Of a DNA stretch of 64,000 bases, positions 45,671 to 54,360 are shown piece after piece. The notes below the pieces were generated by a model, which saw nothing but the letters and a program-made list of their open reading frames with translations, searched no databases and was not told the origin of the DNA. This stretch comes from JAGQWW01 sp041392845 (GTDB lineage Bacteria > Bacteroidota > Bacteroidia > Chitinophagales > Saprospiraceae). Location: the NCBI GenBank assembly GCA_041392845.1, contig JAWKLG010000016.1:109862-173861 (forward strand), in the 5' to 3' direction. The first letter of the stretch is position 1; each line of letters starts with the position of its first letter. Position numbers and translations under genes: made by a program.

Positions 45671-45701
45671 TTTGTCAGCCCGAGATCAGCAGCTATCTTT
45701 G
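45671..45701 (+). promoter_or_regulatory. carB promoter (TTTG-N19-TATCTTTG)
   Basis: TTTG at 45671-45674, a 19-base spacer and TATCTTTG at 45694-45701 match the Bacteroidota sigma-A consensus exactly. The box ends 35 bases before the carB ATG. Confidence 0.75.
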
Positions 45702-45736
45702 CGCGCAATTTGCAACCAAGGTAAATTGCTGAAACT

Positions 45737-48556
45737 ATGCCCAAAGATACTTCCATCCGTTCCGTCCTTATTATTGGTAGTGGTCCTATTATTATTGGTC
45801 AGGCTTGTGAGTTTGATTATTCCGGTTCCCAGGCTTCCCGTTCTTTGAGGGAAGAAGGAATTGAAGTTTCATTGATAAACTCCAATCCTGCGACCATCAT
45901 GACCGACCCGGTCACAGCAGACCACATTTATCTATTACCCCTTACCGTTGAAAGCATCGTTCAGGTGCTGGAAGAAAGGCAGATCGATGCCGTACTTCCT
46001 ACTATGGGAGGCCAAACTGCCCTTAACCTTGCAATCGAAGCAGGTAAACAAGGCGTTTGGGATAAATACAATATTCGCCTGATTGGTGTGGATTTGGATG
46101 CGATTGAATTGACTGAAAATCGTGAGGCATTTAGACAGCACATGGTTAAAAATGACCTGGCTGTTGCACCTTCTTTTATCGCCAATTCTTTCCTTGAAGG
46201 ACAAGAAGCAGCGCAGAAGATTGGTTTTCCTTTGGTAATCCGACCTTCTTATACGCTGGGTGGAACAGGAGGAGGATTTGTGCATGTAAAGGAAGAGTTT
46301 GATGAAGCTTTGCGTCGTGGTTTGAACGCATCTCCTACGCATGAAGTTTTGGTTGAAAAGGCGGTTTTAGGATGGAAAGAATATGAGTTGGAGTTGTTGA
46401 GGGACGCGGCGGATAATGTAGTAATCATTTGTACGGTAGAAAACCTGGATCCAATGGGTATTCATACCGGAGATTCTATAACGGTTGCACCAGCAATGAC
46501 GCTTTCTGATACAGGTTATCAGGAAATGAGGGACCAGGCCATCAAGGCCATGAGGTCTTTGGGTAATTTTGCCGGCGGATGTAATATTCAGTTTTCTCAA
46601 AATCCGGAGACAGAAGAGTTGATTGTAATTGAAATCAACCCAAGGGTTTCCCGTTCTTCTGCACTTGCAAGTAAGGCTACCGGATATCCAATTGCAAAAA
46701 TAGCGGCGAAATTGGCCATCGGCTACCGCCTTGATGAATTGAAAAATCAAATTACCAAAACCACCTCTGCCTATTTCGAACCTACCTTGGATTACGTTAT
46801 CGTAAAAATGCCAAGGTGGAACTTCGAGAAATTCTATGGTTCTGATCACAGACTTGGATTGCAGATGAAGTCAGTGGGTGAGGTGATGAGTATCGGAAGA
46901 ACTTTCCTTGAAGCACTTCAAAAAGCTTGTCAGTCCCAGGAAAATGGTAGAATGGGCTTGGGTGCAGATATGAAAGAGTGGATTCGTACAGAAGACATCA
47001 TGAAACGCCTGGAAGAGCCAAGTGATGATAGAATCTACCGTTTGAAAGATGCCCTAAGATTGGGTGTTCCTGAAAAGACAGTTCACAAACTAACAAAAAT
47101 AGATCCCTGGTACATCAAACAAATCAAGCGTCTGGTTAAAGCCGAAGAGCAGTTGGTGAAATACAATGTACCTGAGGATATCCCAAAAGACTTCATGATT
47201 GATCTGAAGCAAATGGGTTATTCTGATGCTCAGATTGGTTGGTTGTTAAGGGTAGAGGAAGCAGCAGTTACCCGCCATCGTAAAAACCTTGGGGTAAAAA
47301 GAACCTATAAAATTGTAGATACCTGTGCTGCCGAGTTTGAGGCACAGACTCCATATTTCTATTCAACCTTCGATACAGAAAACGAAAGTATCCCAAATTC
47401 AGGTAAGAAAAAGGTAATAGTCCTGGGTTCCGGTCCAAATCGAATTGGACAAGGTATCGAGTTTGACTATTGCTGTGTTCACGGATTATTGGCCATCAAA
47501 GATGTAGGATACGAGTCCATCATGGTCAATTGTAACCCGGAGACAGTTTCTACCGATTTCGATATAGCTGATAAACTGTACTTCGAACCGATCTTCTGGG
47601 AACACCTCGAAGAAATCATCGAACTGGAAAAGCCGGAAGGAGTTATCGTTCAGTTGGGTGGTCAGACTGCTTTGAAACTCGCAAAGACCCTCGAAGAAAA
47701 AGGTATCAAAATCATTGGAACCAGCTTCAATGATATGGATCTTGCCGAAGACCGCGGTAGGTTCTCTGACTTGTTGAAAGAATTGGAAATCCCATATCCT
47801 GAATATGGAGCAGCCGATACGGTAGACGAGGCCATTCAAATTGCCAATAGAGTAGAATATCCTGTTTTGGTTCGTCCTTCTTATGTATTGGGCGGACAAA
47901 GCATGCGTATCGTCATCAATGACGAAGAACTGGAGCGTCAGGTATTGTCCATCTACAAACATTTGCCGGACAACCGCGTCTTGATCGACCACTTCCTTGA
48001 CAGAGCTACCGAAGCAGAAATAGATGCCATTTGTGATGGCGACGAAGTTTACATCATGGGAATCATGGAACACATCGAACCGGCAGGTATCCACTCCGGC
48101 GACAGTTCTGCCGTACTTCCAACTTACAGTTTGTCGGTTGAGGCGGTGAATACCATGGTAGAATACACCAAAAAATTAGCGTTTGCACTCAATATCCGCG
48201 GACTAATCAATATTCAATTTGCAGTAAAAGGAGACAATGTGTTCGTTATCGAAGCCAATCCAAGAGCTTCCAGAACCACTCCGTTTATCGCAAAAGCCTA
48301 CAAAGTGCCGTTCCTTCAAATCGCCACCAAGGTGATGTTGGGAACCCACAAACTGAAAGATTTTGACATCAAACCTCAGCCAAGTGGTTACGCCATCAAG
48401 GTGCCTGTCTTCTCCTTCGAAAAATTCCCGAACGTAGACAAAAATCTCGGCCCTGAAATGAAATCCACCGGCGAAGAAATCCGCTTCATCAAAGACCTCA
48501 CAGACCCATTCTTCAGAAAGGTCCACAATGAACGGAGCATGTATTTGTCGAGGTAA
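45737..48556 (+). CDS. carB: carbamoyl-phosphate synthase large subunit
   Basis: Large subunit of carbamoyl-phosphate synthetase, 939 residues, feeding pyrimidine and arginine synthesis. Two homologous halves are visible, each with an ATP-grasp unit: first SGPIIIGQACEFDYSG, LPTMGGQTALNL, RPSYTLGGTGGGF; second GSGPNRIGQGIEFDYCC, VQLGGQTALKLA, RPSYVLGGQSMRIV. The middle oligomerisation region includes KQMGYSDAQIGWLL. The protein stops just after the second ATP-grasp (DLTDPFFRKVHNERSMYLSR), so the C-terminal MGS-like allosteric domain of about 130 residues in E. coli CarB is missing. A similar short form is known to me from Flavobacteriia. carA is not in the window. Confidence 0.96.
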   Translation: MPKDTSIRSVLIIGSGPIIIGQACEFDYSGSQASRSLREEGIEVSLINSNPATIMTDPVTADHIYLLPLTVESIVQVLEERQIDAVLPTMGGQTALNLAIEAGKQGVWDKYNIRLIGVDLDAIELTENREAFRQHMVKNDLAVAPSFIANSFLEGQEAAQKIGFPLVIRPSYTLGGTGGGFVHVKEEFDEALRRGLNASPTHEVLVEKAVLGWKEYELELLRDAADNVVIICTVENLDPMGIHTGDSITVAPAMTLSDTGYQEMRDQAIKAMRSLGNFAGGCNIQFSQNPETEELIVIEINPRVSRSSALASKATGYPIAKIAAKLAIGYRLDELKNQITKTTSAYFEPTLDYVIVKMPRWNFEKFYGSDHRLGLQMKSVGEVMSIGRTFLEALQKACQSQENGRMGLGADMKEWIRTEDIMKRLEEPSDDRIYRLKDALRLGVPEKTVHKLTKIDPWYIKQIKRLVKAEEQLVKYNVPEDIPKDFMIDLKQMGYSDAQIGWLLRVEEAAVTRHRKNLGVKRTYKIVDTCAAEFEAQTPYFYSTFDTENESIPNSGKKKVIVLGSGPNRIGQGIEFDYCCVHGLLAIKDVGYESIMVNCNPETVSTDFDIADKLYFEPIFWEHLEEIIELEKPEGVIVQLGGQTALKLAKTLEEKGIKIIGTSFNDMDLAEDRGRFSDLLKELEIPYPEYGAADTVDEAIQIANRVEYPVLVRPSYVLGGQSMRIVINDEELERQVLSIYKHLPDNRVLIDHFLDRATEAEIDAICDGDEVYIMGIMEHIEPAGIHSGDSSAVLPTYSLSVEAVNTMVEYTKKLAFALNIRGLINIQFAVKGDNVFVIEANPRASRTTPFIAKAYKVPFLQIATKVMLGTHKLKDFDIKPQPSGYAIKVPVFSFEKFPNVDKNLGPEMKSTGEEIRFIKDLTDPFFRKVHNERSMYLSR

Positions 48557-48558
48557 GA

Positions 48559-49393
48559 TGGGTGCTAGGTACTTGGTGCTAGGTTCTAGGTGCTAGGTTC
48601 TAGGTGCTTGTTCAAATTTAGGGTCTAATATTCAGAGGATTTCCACTGTTGCGACTCCCTTGAGGCAATATCATTAAGTTAAGGTAGTGAAATCTGAAAT
48701 TCAATGAAATCATTGAGTTGCGGTCGTTGCGTTTAACCTTCGCGGCCGTTGCGTGAACCAAAAATATTAGGAATTGAAATACGAAAGAGTTTGAATATCA
48801 GGTAATTATACTTCTGAAAATAAATGACTCTGCATGTAGTATGGGAACTTCAAAGCTCAAACGTCAAAAATCAAAATTCAAAAATTCACCTTATCACTCT
48901 GGAATTTTCACCCCCCGACCCCCTCAAGGGGGAGGCAGTTTTGACAAGTGGCTTTACATAGCATCCTTAGCAACCCTTGTCTATTTTATTTACTTATAAA
49001 TATTCAGAAGATTTCCACAGTTGCCACCCCCTCGAGGCAATGTCATTAAGTTAAGGTAGTGAAATCTGAAATTCAATCAAATCATTGAGTTGCGGTCGTT
49101 GCGCTTAACCTTCGCGGCCGTTGCAAGAACCAAAAATATTAGGAATTGAAATACGAAAGAGTTTGAATATCAGGTAATTATACTTCTGAAAATAAATGAC
49201 TCTGCATGTAGTACGGGTACTTCAAAGATCAAACGTCAAACATCAAAATTCGAAAATTAACCTGGACACTCTGGAATTTTCACCCCCCGACCCCCATCAA
49301 GGGGGAGGCAGTTTGAACTTAGGTCTTTAGGTCACATTCTACCATAGCGGTGAATAAAAAAACCTAGCACCTAGCGCCAAGTACCCAGCACCC
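48559..49393. repeat. 835-bp non-coding segment with terminal inverted repeats and internal direct repeats
   Basis: The convergent carB-ABC1 interval is bounded by 31-bp imperfect inverted repeats (48559-48589 starting GGGTGCTAGGTACTTGGTGC, and 49363-49393; about 27 of 31 match). Inside lie two direct copies of about 315 bp (48631-48944 and 49003-49317, period 372) that each contain the dispersed TTGCG repeat, AATCAAACGTC-like words and a GGGGGAGGCAGTTT end. No coding frame of note. Confidence 0.8.
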
Positions 49394-49396
49394 AGC

Positions 49397-51073
49397 TCAA
49401 ATCTTCCCTCCCCTCAATATCGCCCAGGCTAATCTCAATGCAAGAAAGGCAGCCAGAACAAATCCTCCAAAACCGATGGCAGAGACATTATATATATGTG
49501 GAGGAATGTCTGCGACCACAATGACTGAAGATCCGATGATCAATGCGGAGATGAGCAAAGAAAAAGCGATTCGGTTAGAAACCAGATCCAACTTGTGATA
49601 AAAAGTATCAAGGCCACGATGCTCAAATTCGATGTGCAATTTGCCTTGTTTTACTTTTTTGATGACCTCTTGCACATCTTCCGGTAAGGAAGTCGCCAGC
49701 ATGGTGAAGTCACCCATGGATTTTAAAAATCTGGAACCCAGTCTTTTGGGACTGTATTTCTTTTCCATTAATCGCACCACAAAGGGATGTATGTTTTCAA
49801 GGATGTTGTATTTAGGATCCAATTTCAATCCCACTCCTTCTATGATGACCAAGGCCTTCAATAACAACAAAAGATTGGGTGGAATCCTGATTTTATAATC
49901 AAAAAACAAGCTGTTTAAGGCTTTGATGATTTCTTCCCCTTCAATGTCACCGATGCTGATATTAGAATATTCGGCGAAGAATTCCATGATGTCATATTCC
50001 AGGGCTTTTTGGTCGATGGCCTTTTCATCGGTTGTAAATCTCAAAAGCGCTTTTTTTAAACCCTGTACATCCTGATCATGTGCGGTCAAAAGTAAGTCAG
50101 CCAGCAATTCTTTGTCACCTTGCTGGATATAGCCCATCATGCCATAATCGATGAAACTTACACGACCGTCTTTTAAAATAAAAATGTTCCCTGGATGAGG
50201 GTCTGCATGGAAAAAACCATGATCAAAAACCTGTTCAAAGTACAGATTGATGCCTCTGATAGCGAGGTCTGGGCCCGTAATGCCATACTTCCCCAGGGTT
50301 TCCAGATCGGTACATTTTACCCCGTCAATATATTCCATACACAAAACATCATTGTTGGTGTAATCCGGAAAAAGTTGAGGTAAATAGACATCTGGATTTC
50401 CTTTGAAATTTTCACTGAATTTAAGCAGGTTGCCTGCTTCTATAGAAAACTTCAACTCCTTTAAAATGGATTTTTCAAAAACCTTCACCAATTCCTGAGG
50501 CTGAAAGGAATCAAGAGCCGGGAAGTATTTTTCTAAAATGGTAGCCAGATGTTTTAAAATGGCAATATCTGCTTCAATGGTTTCTTCTATGCCGGGCCGT
50601 TGTATTTTTAATACAACCTCTTCACCAGTGTGCAGTCTGGCACGATGCACCTGGGCTATTGAAGCTGCAGCAAGTGGTACATCATCAAATCTTGCAAAAA
50701 CCTTTTCAACCGGTTGTCCATATGCTGTATGCAACAAGGATTTTATTTCAGAAACCGGTACCGGCCTTACATTTTGCTGAAATTTTTCTAATTCTTCAAT
50801 GAGTTCTTCCGGCAATAAGTCAGGTCGGTTGCTGGCTATCTGTGCAAACTTGATAAAGGTGGTCCCCAGGTCTTCGCAGACCATGCGGATGCGTTCGTAC
50901 CGGGTGTATTCGGTAATTAGTTTGCCATCTCTTTTTGAAAGCCACTCAGGTAAATTGGAGAGGATGCGTGAAAAGGGAGGATGGGCAACCACATCTTCAA
51001 ATCCATATTTGAACAAAGTGCCTATCACTTTTTCATACCTGCCCAGAACTGATATTTTATGTTCTTTCACCAC
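49397..51073 (-). CDS. ABC1/UbiB family atypical kinase
   Basis: Membrane-anchored atypical protein kinase-like ATPase of 558 residues, of the AarF/UbiB/COQ8 family that supports ubiquinone or menaquinone and lipid metabolism. The start is a GTG (51073, or 51070) as no ATG fits. Family motifs are seen: GTTFIKFAQIASNRPDLLPE (KxGQ-type, here KFAQ), the Ala-rich loop PLAAASIAQVHRARL, VVLKIQRPGIEET, GFFHADPHPGNIFIL and VSFIDYGMMG. Two C-terminal membrane helices follow (IAFSLLISALIIGSSVIVVA and AIGFGGFVLAAFLALRLAWA). It is convergent with carB and the repeat segment. Confidence 0.92.
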   Translation of the reverse strand: MVKEHKISVLGRYEKVIGTLFKYGFEDVVAHPPFSRILSNLPEWLSKRDGKLITEYTRYERIRMVCEDLGTTFIKFAQIASNRPDLLPEELIEELEKFQQNVRPVPVSEIKSLLHTAYGQPVEKVFARFDDVPLAAASIAQVHRARLHTGEEVVLKIQRPGIEETIEADIAILKHLATILEKYFPALDSFQPQELVKVFEKSILKELKFSIEAGNLLKFSENFKGNPDVYLPQLFPDYTNNDVLCMEYIDGVKCTDLETLGKYGITGPDLAIRGINLYFEQVFDHGFFHADPHPGNIFILKDGRVSFIDYGMMGYIQQGDKELLADLLLTAHDQDVQGLKKALLRFTTDEKAIDQKALEYDIMEFFAEYSNISIGDIEGEEIIKALNSLFFDYKIRIPPNLLLLLKALVIIEGVGLKLDPKYNILENIHPFVVRLMEKKYSPKRLGSRFLKSMGDFTMLATSLPEDVQEVIKKVKQGKLHIEFEHRGLDTFYHKLDLVSNRIAFSLLISALIIGSSVIVVADIPPHIYNVSAIGFGGFVLAAFLALRLAWAILRGGKI

Positions 51074-51184
51074 TTTTCACTTTTAAAAAATAAAAAAGGT
51101 TTACCGCTATTGACAATACTTTGGGGGTTCCAATTTGCCGGGTAGCGATAAACCTTTCAGGAGGTTTTAGGAAGATTTCAGAAA

Positions 51185-51799
51185 TTAATTAAACAACTCT
51201 GAAAAAGCCTTTTTGAAATGCTGATAGGAGATATTCATGTTGTCCATAAACTGGTCCACCTTTTCAGCTTGTTCATGTTGCTTGTCGAAACGTTCCAACA
51301 TTTTTTTAGTCTCGAATTGCAACTTGTTGAAGTCGTTTTCAATTTCAGGGAAGTTTTCAAAATTTGCCAGCGCAAACTTTAATCTGAAATCATCCAGCTT
51401 CTGCTTGTAACCTTCCATCGGCAGTCTCATTCCGAAATCCCATTCAATACCGTTTGATTTGAGTGCATACTCAATTTGGTAAATTGCATTAAGGATGCTT
51501 ACCTGATGGGTTTTAAAAGTAGGCTCATCCGATTTTAGGTCTAAAGCCAAAGCGTCGTAAAGTGCCTGTAATTTTTCTTTCAGGTTGTCGCGGTTTTCGT
51601 AAGACTTCTCGCCGTTTTCTTTCATTTGCTCACGTTGTTTCTGAACAAATTCTTCAAAATTCTTTTTCTCTTTTTCGAAAGCGTCTTTGAATTCTGCCTT
51701 TCCGAGAGAAACCTGAACTTCCAGTTCGTCGATTATGGTTTTCCACTGTCGTAACTGGTTCTTAACGAAGTCAGAAAACTCAGTGTGATCTTTTTTCAT
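51185..51799 (-). CDS. hypothetical coiled-coil protein
   Basis: Cytoplasmic, highly charged helical protein of 204 residues. The ATG at 51799 (MKKDHTEFSDFVKNQLRQWK) is preferred to a start 24 bases upstream. Coiled-coil-like heptads occur at about 20-75 (IDELEVQVSLGKAEFKDAFE, KKNFEEFVQKQREQMKENGE) and at the C-terminus (KKMLERFDKQHEQAEKVDQF). No known domain is visible. It lies 111 bases upstream of the ABC1 kinase gene on the same strand and may be transcribed with it. Divergent from the OmpA gene. Confidence 0.65.
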   Translation of the reverse strand: MKKDHTEFSDFVKNQLRQWKTIIDELEVQVSLGKAEFKDAFEKEKKNFEEFVQKQREQMKENGEKSYENRDNLKEKLQALYDALALDLKSDEPTFKTHQVSILNAIYQIEYALKSNGIEWDFGMRLPMEGYKQKLDDFRLKFALANFENFPEIENDFNKLQFETKKMLERFDKQHEQAEKVDQFMDNMNISYQHFKKAFSELFN

Positions 51800-52083
51800 G
51801 GTCTCTTTGTTTTTATAATTCAATAATCACTCAATTTAATTGATAAATCAATGATAGTCTTCATATTTGGACATGACAAGCGTCAATTTCGACGAATCCT
51901 GAATATTTTTACTTTATCACCCCTTTTGGGTAATTTAAAAATTTATGCGCCCCGAAGTGTACCATTTATATAGGAAGTGCATTTCTATAAACAGTAAAAT
52001 TTTCCTTGGTTTAAAAGGATTTTACTAATTTGGCGCCTGATTGGGACAACTATCATTTCAACTCATTAAAAATTTAAAAAATT

Positions 52084-52842
52084 ATGAAGCCAACTTTAAA
52101 GTTACTAGCCCTCTTTTTGCTTTCCGGAGGCTTATTGACTTCATGTGTTTCCTCTAAAAAATACAACGAACTTTTAGCAGAGAGAGACCAGCTTTCAAGC
52201 TCATTGAGTAAGACTCAGGAGATGTTGAAAGAAGTTGAAGCAAAGAACGGCGAGCTAGAGGCTAGCAACACCGAACTAAAAGGTGAAATCAACCAAATCA
52301 AATCTGACCTTGCAAGCATGCAATCTGAAATTGCAAACGTGAAAGACATGGTTGCAAAGAAAGAAGCAGAACTTAAGAAAGTAAAAGGCGAAATCGAAAA
52401 CGCATTTGCTCCTCTTAACCAGCCAGGCTTGACTGTTCGTCAGGAAGGTGATATGTTCTACGTATCTATGCAGGAGAAATTGTTGTTTGGAAGCGGTTCT
52501 ACCTATGTAAACAAGTCTGGTAAAGACATCTTGGATGCTATGGCAGATCTTCTTTCAAAAAACAAAGACTACTCTGTAATGGTTGAAGGTCACACTGATG
52601 ACAAAGGAATCATGACTGACAAATACCCATCTAACTGGGAATTGTCTGTAGGTCGTGCAGCTTCTGTTGTTCGTCACCTTGTTAAAAAAGGTGTTGAGCC
52701 AACTCGCTTGATCGCTTCTGGTCGTGGAGAAAACGATCCAGTTGCTACCAACGACACTGCTGACGGAAGAAAAGAAAACCGTCGTGTAGAATTCGCTATC
52801 GTTCCTGGAATGGGCGACTTGTACAAAATGACAAAAGGATAA
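52084..52842 (+). CDS. OmpA family lipoprotein
   Basis: Outer-membrane-type lipoprotein of 252 residues. The lipoprotein signal (LALFLLSGGLLTSCVSSKKY, cysteine about residue 21) is followed by a long coiled coil (about 28-115) and a C-terminal OmpA peptidoglycan-binding domain (about 125-240: KLLFGSGSTYVNKSGKDILD, VMVEGHTDDKGIM, NWELSVGRAASVVRHLVKKG, RLIASGRGENDPVATNDT, NRRVEFAIVPG). The Asp and Arg needed for diaminopimelate binding (in GHTDD and NRRVE) are present. It links the outer membrane to the wall. Codon use is cleaner (more C-ending codons) than in neighbours, suggesting high expression. Confidence 0.93.
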   Translation: MKPTLKLLALFLLSGGLLTSCVSSKKYNELLAERDQLSSSLSKTQEMLKEVEAKNGELEASNTELKGEINQIKSDLASMQSEIANVKDMVAKKEAELKKVKGEIENAFAPLNQPGLTVRQEGDMFYVSMQEKLLFGSGSTYVNKSGKDILDAMADLLSKNKDYSVMVEGHTDDKGIMTDKYPSNWELSVGRAASVVRHLVKKGVEPTRLIASGRGENDPVATNDTADGRKENRRVEFAIVPGMGDLYKMTKG

Positions 52843-53064
52843 TATACTGGCTTTTAGCTATTGGCCGTTAGCTGTTAGCTAATGGTCAATAGCCAATTGC
52901 ATTTTTCTTTCCCTTCCCTTTCTCCTTCCTTTCCTTCTAATTTCTAATGCTATCTTTTTTGGTCGGATAATTCGCTATTCGGTATTCGAAGTTCGCTATT
53001 CGAAACTCGTTTTTTTTAAAGGCCAACAGCCAATGGCTAAAAGCCAAAAGCCAACCTCCACCCC
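52843..53064. repeat. word-based inverted repeats between convergent genes
   Basis: Left arm 52848-52890 (TGGCTTTTAGCTATTGGCCG and GTTAGCTGTTAGC) and right arm 53021-53054 (GGCCAACAGCCAATGGCTAA then AAGCCAAAAGCC) are imperfect inverted repeats. Between them lie TATTCG words (52970-53010) and a T run. No gene. The structure may end both the OmpA and radical SAM transcripts. Confidence 0.6.
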
Positions 53065-54090
53065 TCATCCCCACACCTTACATCCTTCCGTGCAGTTCTG
53101 GCAAATGTCAATTTCCTTTCTTCCTTTTAACAATTGTTGCCGGAAATTTTGATAGGGTTTATCCTTCCAGATTTTTTCAAAACTAAGATCCTTTAAATCG
53201 CCCAGCTGATGGGTAGCGTCCTTGTCAAAACAGCAGGGAACCACCAATCCATCCCAGGTGATGACACAGCTGTGCCATAGCTTCCAACAATGATTCAGGA
53301 GTTTGTTTTTTACTTCGTATTTCCCGTTTTTGGTTTTTCTGTACCGGGCATATTTTTCTATGGTAGGAATAAGCGGATTTCCATTTGCATAATCGTACAC
53401 CTGAGCCGTTTTTAATTTCACCTCGTCGATGCCTATTTCTTCAGCAAGCCTGTATATTTCATCTATCTGGTGTTCATTAGGCTTCACGACCAGAAATTGA
53501 AAAATAAGGTGTGGTGTTTTGGATTGAAGTTCTTTTTTTGCGGCTACCATATTTCTGGCCCCTTGTAAAACCACTTCTAATTTTCCTTCCTTTCGATAAG
53601 ACTCATAAGTCTCTTGATCTGTGCCATCCACACTAATAATCATCCGATCCAGTCCTGATTTGACTGTCTTTTGTGCATTTTCTTTATTTAAAAAATGCCC
53701 ATTGGTAGATGTGATGGTGTAAATTCCCTTTTGATGGGCATATTCCACCATGTCCAAAAACTTAGGATTGATATACGGCTCTCCCTGAAAATAAAATATC
53801 AGGTACATCAAATCCTTATAAATCTCGTCGATGGTTTGCCTGAAAAAGTCCTCCTTTAGGTTTCCGGTTGGCCTTGAAAATGCCCTCAGTCCACTCGGAC
53901 ATTCCGGACAACGAAGGTTGCAGGCTGTAGTTGGTTCGAATGAAATGGTAAAAGGATTTCCCCATTGCACCGGTTTACCTGACCATTTAGTGAGATAGTA
54001 AGACGATACAATCTTCCCTGCATTCCAAACCCGCTGAGGAGTCAGTTTGGAGATAAAATTAAAGCTATCGTGCAGGAAAACTTTTGGCAT
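53065..54090 (-). CDS. radical SAM/SPASM domain protein
   Basis: Radical SAM enzyme of 341 residues. The [4Fe-4S] cluster motif CNLRCPEC (CxxxCxxC, about residues 56-63) follows the strand FTISFEPTTA, and later barrel motifs (YFQGEPYINPKFLDMVEYAH, TITSTNGHFLNKENA, RMIISVDGTDQETYESYRKE) are typical. The C-terminal SPASM region has NHCWKLWHSCVITWDGLVVP, CCFDKD, DICQNCTEGCKVW, with enough cysteines for an auxiliary cluster. Substrate is unknown; relatives modify peptides or sugars. There is no peptide precursor beside it. It is convergent with the OmpA gene. Confidence 0.9.
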   Translation of the reverse strand: MPKVFLHDSFNFISKLTPQRVWNAGKIVSSYYLTKWSGKPVQWGNPFTISFEPTTACNLRCPECPSGLRAFSRPTGNLKEDFFRQTIDEIYKDLMYLIFYFQGEPYINPKFLDMVEYAHQKGIYTITSTNGHFLNKENAQKTVKSGLDRMIISVDGTDQETYESYRKEGKLEVVLQGARNMVAAKKELQSKTPHLIFQFLVVKPNEHQIDEIYRLAEEIGIDEVKLKTAQVYDYANGNPLIPTIEKYARYRKTKNGKYEVKNKLLNHCWKLWHSCVITWDGLVVPCCFDKDATHQLGDLKDLSFEKIWKDKPYQNFRQQLLKGRKEIDICQNCTEGCKVWG

Positions 54091-54179
54091 TTTGGGAAAA
54101 ACAATTTTGAGCCCGCAAGTTAGTGTTTAGGATTGAGCAATGCTGATGACGGTAGAAGAATTTACAAAGTACAAATTGT

Positions 54180-54285
54180 AGTGCGTCGCGAACGTTGCGT
54201 AAATTCGTTGCGCTCGTAGCGTGCAACAGAAAACCCGGGATTGGTTCCTGTCATTTTTGGTTCACGCAACAAAAGCTAGGATGAT
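54180..54285 (+). repeat. dispersed TTGCG repeat, diverged copy
   Basis: GTGCGTCGCGAACGTTGCGT, TTGCGCTCGTAGCGTGCAAC and GGTTCACGCAAC belong to the dispersed element, here more diverged than other copies. It fills the gap between the radical SAM gene start and the T9SS gene. Confidence 0.5.
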
Positions 54286-54360
54286 TGAAAGGGTGTAATC
54301 ATTAACTAACAATGTTATTCAAATGACATCTGAAATTTTTTGTTTTTAGTACATTGCCAT

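Noticed and set aside
48631..49317. Duplicated gene
   Set aside because: The two direct copies have no shared open frame and contain the dispersed non-coding repeat.
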